Source: Desulforhopalus sp.
GTDB taxonomy: Bacteria > Desulfobacterota > Desulfobulbia > Desulfobulbales > Desulfocapsaceae
Length of the DNA: 64,000 nucleotides
Direction: 5' to 3'
Assembly: GCA_030247675.1 (NCBI GenBank)
Contig: JAOTRX010000006.1
Location: 276,170 to 340,169 of the forward strand
The position numbers were made by a program, and so were the translations under genes. Below are positions 58,803 to 64,000 of the stretch, in pieces (the stretch's first letter is position 1; the number at the start of each line of letters is the position of its first letter). The notes below the pieces were generated by a model. It was not told where the DNA came from, searched no databases, and was given only the letters and a program-made list of their open reading frames with translations.

Positions 58803-61248
58803 GTCCTCCCTCCATGTGAAGGTTTCCCTGCTTATGGACGAAACCGGGAGACCTGCGCAACTGCGCCGCATACAGGCGCCCCTCAATGTACATGGCCAAG
58901 GTTTGCACCGCCCGGTCCGACGAACGAAAAACTGCCATGCCCTTGGCCATCAGTTCATCAACCAGGGGATCGTAAAGACGGCCGGCGTCCACCACCCCGA
59001 TTACCGGCTTGCGTAATTGGCCGGCAAGGGCCGGCATCTGCAGGGCGATGCTCTGTTTGTCGGCCATGCTGTAGCGCTCCGCCTCGTCTTCGGCGAGGGT
59101 GTGCATGGCCGGAGACAGGGGATCAAGGCCAACCACCACCGCGTCGATATCCGGGTCCTCCGCCAGATATTTGACGGCGGCCACATGGGTTTCGTCATCG
59201 GCTCCGGGATTGATGTCCATGGGGTTTTTGATCTCCACCAGCTTATCCAGACCCTTGGCCTGCAACAGGGTCCGCAGTTTGTCGCAGGTGGTGGGGGCAA
59301 GGTCTGCCATCTGCATGGCAAAATCCTCGGAGAGGATATTGTCGGCCATGCCCACCGCTTCATAACCGGCACCGCTGACCGCTGCCAGGCGATTGCCGTT
59401 GATCTCCTTGTCGTGCAAACGCTGGGCGACCATCAGCAGATCCTCAAACTGCGTGAAGGTGCCGGCCACCATGCCACCCGCCTGGCGCACGCAGGATGTG
59501 CAGACCATGTAATCTCCGGCCAGGGAGGCGGTATGGCCGGAGGTGGCGCTCTTGCCTTCGGGGGTGTAACCGGCCTTATAAAATATGACATCCTTGCCTG
59601 CCTGCACTGCCTTTCGTACGGCGCGGCAGAACTCCAGGCCATCCAGGTCTTTGAATCCTTCCGCATACACGGCAATGATGGCAAGGTCCTGATTGTCGCT
59701 CAGGTATTTGATGATATCGCCGAGGGTCAGGTCGTTCTGGTTGCCGACCGATATCATGTACGCTGGGTCAAGTTCCGGGCGTTTGCTGAGACGGGTTATC
59801 ATGAAGGCCCCGCTTTGGCTGACAAAGGCAGCGGCCCGTTTGTAGGAGCCGCGTCGCTTCGGCAATTTGGCCTCGGGGATGAACATGGTGTCGTATCTGC
59901 CGGGATGGGAAATCACCCCCAGGCAATTGGCCCCGAGAAACACCGGACCGCCGTCGCCGGTCAGATGGGCGGCACTGATTTTCGCCATGACCTGCCGGGC
60001 CCGCCCGGCGCTATCGTGGGTCTCGCCCATGCCGCCGGGGATAAGCATTACCGACTCGGCAGCATCCTTGGTCAGGATCTCGTCCACCAGTTCCGGCAGC
60101 TGGCCGGCATCCACTGCCACGACCAAGAGATCGATTTTTTCCTGAAGAGCGGCGAGGCTTGGGACGCAGCGAACCCCGGCAAAACTGTCGAGGTCCGGCT
60201 TGATAATCCGGATATCCTCTCTGGGAAAGCCGTTGGCGAGGATATTGTCAAGTATGGTCCGTCCGAAATTAACCCGCGTTGTTGAGACCCCGATGATACC
60301 AATTGTGCGCGGATGCAGGAGGCGACTGACCTTTTGGTAGGGTCTGGCGACCGGTCGCCTGCCGGGCGGCGAGAAGCGGCACATGCCATCGAGCGGCACC
60401 ATCAGATAATCGGTGAAGGCAAAGGGGTTGATCTCCAGTTCTTCAATGACATAGGGCGCCTGGGGATTGGCCGCCGAATAGAAGTTGGCCATGGCGATAA
60501 AGGAGCTGAAACATTCGATCAGCTGCTCGTCGGTGACGATGCGCCGCTGGCCGCGGGTCAGTCCGGCAAGTTTTTGGTAACTGATGGTCTTCTTGAAAAT
60601 ATTGAAAAAGGCCGGTCCGTCGGTCATGGCGGTGGAGGCGGCGACGATGGCCTGGCCTTTGCGGAATCGTTCGGCGTACAACTCGGTATCGGTGCCGCCC
60701 AGTCCGGCGCTGATGATCATCCCGAATTCCCTTGTGTTGCGGATGCCGACAATCATCTCGTTGCCGAAGGCCTCGGAATCGGGGGGCATGAACTGGACCA
60801 GCAGGACGCCGACGATATCGTCGGTAATGGCCTGGCGGAGCGCTTCGCCGGTCAAACCCAGGTATCCCTCCGGGGCATGGATGCTGCGCCGTTCGATGGC
60901 CGCGGCATAGGCTTCCGGGACCTCGTAGAGCATCCGTCGCCAGGCGGAACGGATCTTGTCCGGTATCTTCTCGACCACCTTGACCCCACCCACTTCCGTT
61001 TTGTGGATGATGGTCGGCGAGACGATCTTTAAAACCACCTTGTTCCCCGGCATGGCCAGGAGTTCTTTATCGGTCAAGCGGCTGCCCTTCGGCAACAGTT
61101 GGGTGCGCGGCGGTGTCTCCGCCCCGGAACCGGCAAGCAGCTGATAGGTTTCGTATTCAAACAGAAAATGGCGACCCTGCATCTCCGCCTCGGCGAAAAG
61201 GCTGGTAATGATTGGGAAATTGATTGTCAGTGCCGGTTGGTCTGTCAT
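58771..61248 (-). CDS. ADP-forming acyl-CoA synthetase family protein (permuted domain order)
   Basis: 825 residues from ATG 61248 (an ATG 21 codons earlier is possible; neither has a clear ribosome site). N-terminal ATP-grasp domain (12-285; VVLKIVSPTIIHKTEVGGVK, EELEINPFA), CoA-binding Rossmann domain (310-440; IGIIGVSTTRVNFGRTILDN), then succinyl-CoA-ligase-like domains (465-800) with phospho-acceptor H572 in SGHTASLAGD. Many relatives have the CoA-binding part first; here ATP-grasp leads. It should make or use acyl-CoA with ATP (acetate or other acids). It overlaps the exporter gene by 32 bases. Confidence 0.9.
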   Translation of the reverse strand: MTDQPALTINFPIITSLFAEAEMQGRHFLFEYETYQLLAGSGAETPPRTQLLPKGSRLTDKELLAMPGNKVVLKIVSPTIIHKTEVGGVKVVEKIPDKIRSAWRRMLYEVPEAYAAAIERRSIHAPEGYLGLTGEALRQAITDDIVGVLLVQFMPPDSEAFGNEMIVGIRNTREFGMIISAGLGGTDTELYAERFRKGQAIVAASTAMTDGPAFFNIFKKTISYQKLAGLTRGQRRIVTDEQLIECFSSFIAMANFYSAANPQAPYVIEELEINPFAFTDYLMVPLDGMCRFSPPGRRPVARPYQKVSRLLHPRTIGIIGVSTTRVNFGRTILDNILANGFPREDIRIIKPDLDSFAGVRCVPSLAALQEKIDLLVVAVDAGQLPELVDEILTKDAAESVMLIPGGMGETHDSAGRARQVMAKISAAHLTGDGGPVFLGANCLGVISHPGRYDTMFIPEAKLPKRRGSYKRAAAFVSQSGAFMITRLSKRPELDPAYMISVGNQNDLTLGDIIKYLSDNQDLAIIAVYAEGFKDLDGLEFCRAVRKAVQAGKDVIFYKAGYTPEGKSATSGHTASLAGDYMVCTSCVRQAGGMVAGTFTQFEDLLMVAQRLHDKEINGNRLAAVSGAGYEAVGMADNILSEDFAMQMADLAPTTCDKLRTLLQAKGLDKLVEIKNPMDINPGADDETHVAAVKYLAEDPDIDAVVVGLDPLSPAMHTLAEDEAERYSMADKQSIALQMPALAGQLRKPVIGVVDAGRLYDPLVDELMAKGMAVFRSSDRAVQTLAMYIEGRLYAAQLRRSPGFVHKQGNLHMEGGHDHLTAPQGL

Positions 61249-61434
61249 GGGTGGTTGGTGGTTGCTGTTGAGTTCGCGTAAAATTGTCTGGTTATGATGT
61301 ATCACAGTCATTGGCAGGATTCAATGCAGGGTGAAGCCGATACCGGCGAGAAAAATCTCTTTTACAACGGCAGGAATTGACAATGGCTAACAATGAAGGA
61401 TATTAAGTTGTGGGGAGTAAAAATAGGAGATAAA

Positions 61435-61475
61435 AGCTAGGTTGCGCAGGTTTTCCTGCAGAAACGAAACTTATG
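61435..61475 (+). repeat. Dispersed hairpin repeat, copy 4 (diverged)
   Basis: AGCTAGGTTGCGCAGG-TTTT-CCTGC hairpin (5-bp core stem) followed by GAAACGAAACTTATG. It is shorter and more diverged than the other copies, but has the same order of hairpin then AAACTTATG. It lies in the divergent gap ~50 bases before the FecR-type gene. Confidence 0.5.
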
Positions 61476-61526
61476 ACAGGTTTTTGCCCTGCCAAAGAGG
61501 ACAACTATCAACCAAGGAGATTGGCC

Positions 61527-64000
61527 ATGGGGAACGTTATGCGTTACCTGAACCTCTTGTTTTTGTTCGTTGCCGGCGGGGTGTTACTTGCCGGTGTTGC
61601 GGTCGCTGCGACTGACAATGAGGAGGAAATTCTCGTTGGCCGGATTGCGCACGTTGAAGGGAAGCTTCTGCGGTACATTGAGGAAGAAAAGGACTGGGTC
61701 GTAACGGTCAAGGACGCGCCTTTTGGCCTCGAAGATGCGCTGTATTCAGGTGAAGATACTAAGGCCGAGTTTATTATGCCGAATCGCACCTGGCTGCGGA
61801 TCGGAGAGAACACGCAGCTTCAGCTGATAGCACTAAATTTCGACACAACAACCGTCGATGTCGCATCCGGTCTCGCCCGTTTGTACAACAAAAGTGACGA
61901 TGCCATGGTCAAGGTATCGACGCCCTTCGGCTCCGTCGTCGCTCCCGGCGGCGCGGCCTTTGACCTCTATGTCGGCGATGAGTCCCTGGAGGTCATTGCC
62001 GTTCACGGTACCGTCGACTTCATCCACGATGGTTCCTCGGCCAGATACGAGGTGCGGGAGGGAGAATCGTCGATTATTGCCAACGAAGGTGAGGTCGCCC
62101 GCGGCAATGGTACCGTCGACGCCGATTGGGACGACTGGAATGACGAGCGGGACGACCTCTGGGCGCGGCGCCTCCAGCAAAGCGAACGTTCGGCGGCCTT
62201 TTTACCCGAAGCCATTCGCGAAGAGTCCCATGTTTTTGAAGAACATGGCCATTGGGAACGTGTCTATTACGAGGGAGAGTATCGCGATATGTGGCGGCCC
62301 ACCCGGGTTCAGGTGGGGTGGCGGCCGTTCACAGCCGGCCGGTGGACCGTCTACTACGGTGATAACTGCTGGATTCCCGACGAGCCTTTCGGCTATGTAA
62401 CCCACCATTATGGTTCCTGGATATATATTGAATCATCTCGGGTCTGGTATTGGACCCCCCCGGCACCGCGGTTTGCGGTTGTGGTACCCGGGTTCTTTAT
62501 CGGTTTTGGCTGGTTTCCGGGGCGGGTGGGATGGATACACAGCGGGCCTTCTATCGGCTGGGTGCCGCTTGCCCCGAGCGAGCCATACTATGGCTATCGC
62601 CCCTGGGGCCGTCGAACTGTTGTCGTCACCCACAGTCCTATTATCAACATTTCTATTAATATTGGCAGATATCGCTATCTCGATGAAGCCGTCGTGGTCA
62701 ATCGCGACCATTTCTATAGAGGCAGCACTTACGCACCGATTGTCCAGCGAAACCTCAATAGAGACATCATCATAAACAATTATCGACCAGTCACGGTCAT
62801 CAACAACACGGTCATCAATAATTTCGAGATCAACCGGCACCGTTTTACCTATAACGATGTGGAGGTGGCCCGTAAACCACACACATCGGTCATTAACCGG
62901 ATTCACGACAATCATCGAACGAGCAGGGGTATCGAGCCCATCAATCGTCAGCGAATTGAGCGGGATTTGAGCCGTTTCCGGCCGCGATCGGAGCCTCCAA
63001 CAAGGGTCGAGGTACCAAGGCCGATGCTTACTCCCAAGCTTGTCCCTGCCGAGAACATTGCCAAACCCATCAAAACCTTGGCCTTGCAGCAAAAGGACAT
63101 TAAGCCGCAGGAGCGTGAGCGGCGGCTTGACGGGGATAAAAGACGGCCTCCACGGTCGCCTGAGCGGGAGAAAGTCGACCAGCCTCGTGAACCGGTTGTC
63201 CAGGAGGATAGAGGCAGGAGCAAGTTGCCGTCGGGTTTTCGCGGTGAGACTGTCGAGCAGATGAACCGCAAACGCGATGTATTGCAACCACCGGAGGTAG
63301 GCCGGGACGCGCAGGAAAAAAGAACCAGGACGCCGCAGCAGGAAACCATACAGTCTCCACTGGAACCCCCACAGAGGCCCGAAGCCTTGCAGAGGAAAAA
63401 GCCGCGGGAAGAGGGGCTACAGCGCGACCAGATCGCCGGGCCGAGGGATGACCAGCCTCGGCTCAGATCTCCGAGGGATAAGGGGCGACAGGAAGCCGGA
63501 CAGGTGACTCCATCCGAGGAACGGATTCGGCCACCGGAAGAAATCCGCTTGCGACAGGAACAAAGACTGCAGCGGCAGCGTCGGGAAGAAGGCCAGCAGC
63601 CGAAGGATCAGGAGATAAAGCCGCCACAGCGGCAGGATGATAAACGACGCCAGGAGCAGGATTTGCAGGGACAACAGCAGGAAGATCAGCAGATCCGGCA
63701 AAAGCAGGAAAGGCAGCATTTCCCGCAGGAGGAGGTGCAGCGACGGCAGGATTCGGCAGTGAGGCCGCCAGAGCGTCGGCAGGATTCGACAGTAAAATTA
63801 CCCCAGCAGCCGGATGATCGGGAGATACAACAGCGACAGAATCAGGATAATCAGCGTCGTAAGGAACAGGATCTGCAGCGGCAACAGCAGGAAGTCCAGC
63901 AGGTCCGGCAAAAGCAGGAAAGACAGCGCCAGCAGGAGGAAGATGGGCAGCGCCAGCAGGCTGAGGAACTGAAGCAGCGGCAGCAACAGGATGATAAGCG
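61527..64000 (+). CDS. FecR/DUF6600-type exported protein with Q/R-rich tail, 3' end cut
   Basis: Open for 824 codons from ATG 61527 to the window end; AAGGAGA sits eight bases upstream. Signal peptide to about residue 28 (VAGGVLLAGVAVAA). FecR-type beta domain at 33-190 (VGRIAHVEGKL, RIGENTQLQL, VKVSTPFGSVVAPGGAAFDL). A Trp-rich DUF6600-like region at 240-360 (VGWRPFTAGRWTVYYGDNCW, HHYGSWIYI, WYWTPP, GWVPLAP) follows. From about residue 480 it is a low-complexity Gln/Arg/Glu tail with an exact 70-residue tandem period from residue 690. It is presumably envelope-associated; function unknown. Stop codon lies beyond the window. Confidence 0.82.
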   Translation, partial: MGNVMRYLNLLFLFVAGGVLLAGVAVAATDNEEEILVGRIAHVEGKLLRYIEEEKDWVVTVKDAPFGLEDALYSGEDTKAEFIMPNRTWLRIGENTQLQLIALNFDTTTVDVASGLARLYNKSDDAMVKVSTPFGSVVAPGGAAFDLYVGDESLEVIAVHGTVDFIHDGSSARYEVREGESSIIANEGEVARGNGTVDADWDDWNDERDDLWARRLQQSERSAAFLPEAIREESHVFEEHGHWERVYYEGEYRDMWRPTRVQVGWRPFTAGRWTVYYGDNCWIPDEPFGYVTHHYGSWIYIESSRVWYWTPPAPRFAVVVPGFFIGFGWFPGRVGWIHSGPSIGWVPLAPSEPYYGYRPWGRRTVVVTHSPIINISINIGRYRYLDEAVVVNRDHFYRGSTYAPIVQRNLNRDIIINNYRPVTVINNTVINNFEINRHRFTYNDVEVARKPHTSVINRIHDNHRTSRGIEPINRQRIERDLSRFRPRSEPPTRVEVPRPMLTPKLVPAENIAKPIKTLALQQKDIKPQERERRLDGDKRRPPRSPEREKVDQPREPVVQEDRGRSKLPSGFRGETVEQMNRKRDVLQPPEVGRDAQEKRTRTPQQETIQSPLEPPQRPEALQRKKPREEGLQRDQIAGPRDDQPRLRSPRDKGRQEAGQVTPSEERIRPPEEIRLRQEQRLQRQRREEGQQPKDQEIKPPQRQDDKRRQEQDLQGQQQEDQQIRQKQERQHFPQEEVQRRQDSAVRPPERRQDSTVKLPQQPDDREIQQRQNQDNQRRKEQDLQRQQQEVQQVRQKQERQRQQEEDGQRQQAEELKQRQQQDDK
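63594..64000 (+). repeat. 210-base coding tandem repeat in the Q/R-rich tail
   Basis: Unit 1 is 63594-63803; unit 2 starts at 63804 and is cut by the window end. Both begin QQP, then D-x-EI after one or two residues, and contain EQDLQ-x-QQQE and RQKQERQ at the same offsets. The period of exactly 210 bases keeps the frame, so copy-number change would alter length without breaking the protein. Confidence 0.75.

Overview
The window looks like chromosome from a GC-rich, motile, Gram-negative anaerobe, most plausibly a Desulfobacterota (Desulfobulbales-like) bacterium. The sequence shows flagellar stator genes with an FlbD protein, an alpha-2-macroglobulin/PBP1C pair, c-type haem protein, sigma-54 signalling with Roadblock proteins, and a GGGtGRT/iron-sulfur scaffold pair. 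The lineage is inference from gene content; no rRNA is present to confirm it.

Layout. 1-5.1 kb: minus-strand enzymes (membrane protein, NTF2-like protein, P1 peptidase, histone-deacetylase-fold hydrolase, SRPBCC protein, alpha/beta hydrolase), then a ParDE toxin-antitoxin operon. 5.1-6.8 kb: an AT-rich island with diverged repeats, a relic of a toxin gene and an orphan 351-residue protein. 6.8-15 kb: PBP1C and a very large alpha-2-macroglobulin. 15.4-19 kb: flbD, motA, motB and a variant pyruvate kinase. 19-24.1 kb: an AlgI/AlgX-type polysaccharide O-acetylation pair, citrate synthase, tRNA-Gly(GCC). 24.2-32.4 kb: DHH-CBS protein, SprT-DUF2786 protein, a DUF4442-Mth938 fusion with an internal start, two Hsp20 genes divergent from a CbpA-like cochaperone, a CsgG-domain protein, a monohaem cytochrome. 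32.6-40.1 kb: NhaA, PhoH-PIN, Xaa-Pro peptidase, RsmB and a predicted PD-(D/E)XK nuclease with a small upstream partner. 40.3-46.8 kb: orphan amino-acid binding protein, GGGtGRT/scaffold pair, M16C peptidase, Dtd. 47-54.3 kb: a signalling block with a Roadblock protein, a REC-DUF4388-Roadblock protein, an NtrC-type regulator, its soluble histidine kinase and a chemoreceptor. 54.7-64 kb: membrane-anchored protein, orphan MCE protein, phosphoesterase, NdvA-like exporter, acyl-CoA synthetase, and a FecR/DUF6600-type protein with a Q/R-rich tail that runs off the window.

The strongest regulatory observation is upstream of the REC-DUF4388-Roadblock gene. A sigma-54 promoter (48763-48777) has two tandem dyads (48853-48889) about 110 and 130 bases upstream of the predicted start of transcription. 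The gene lies directly downstream of an NtrC-type activator and its kinase, so a complete kinase, activator, enhancer and output circuit can be read from the DNA. A second unexpected feature is a dispersed ~50-base intergenic element (five copies) whose hairpin stem shows a compensatory base change, supporting selection for structure. Two genes have no ordinary closed ATG frame: a TTG-started membrane protein cut by the left edge and the 824-codon open frame at the right edge.
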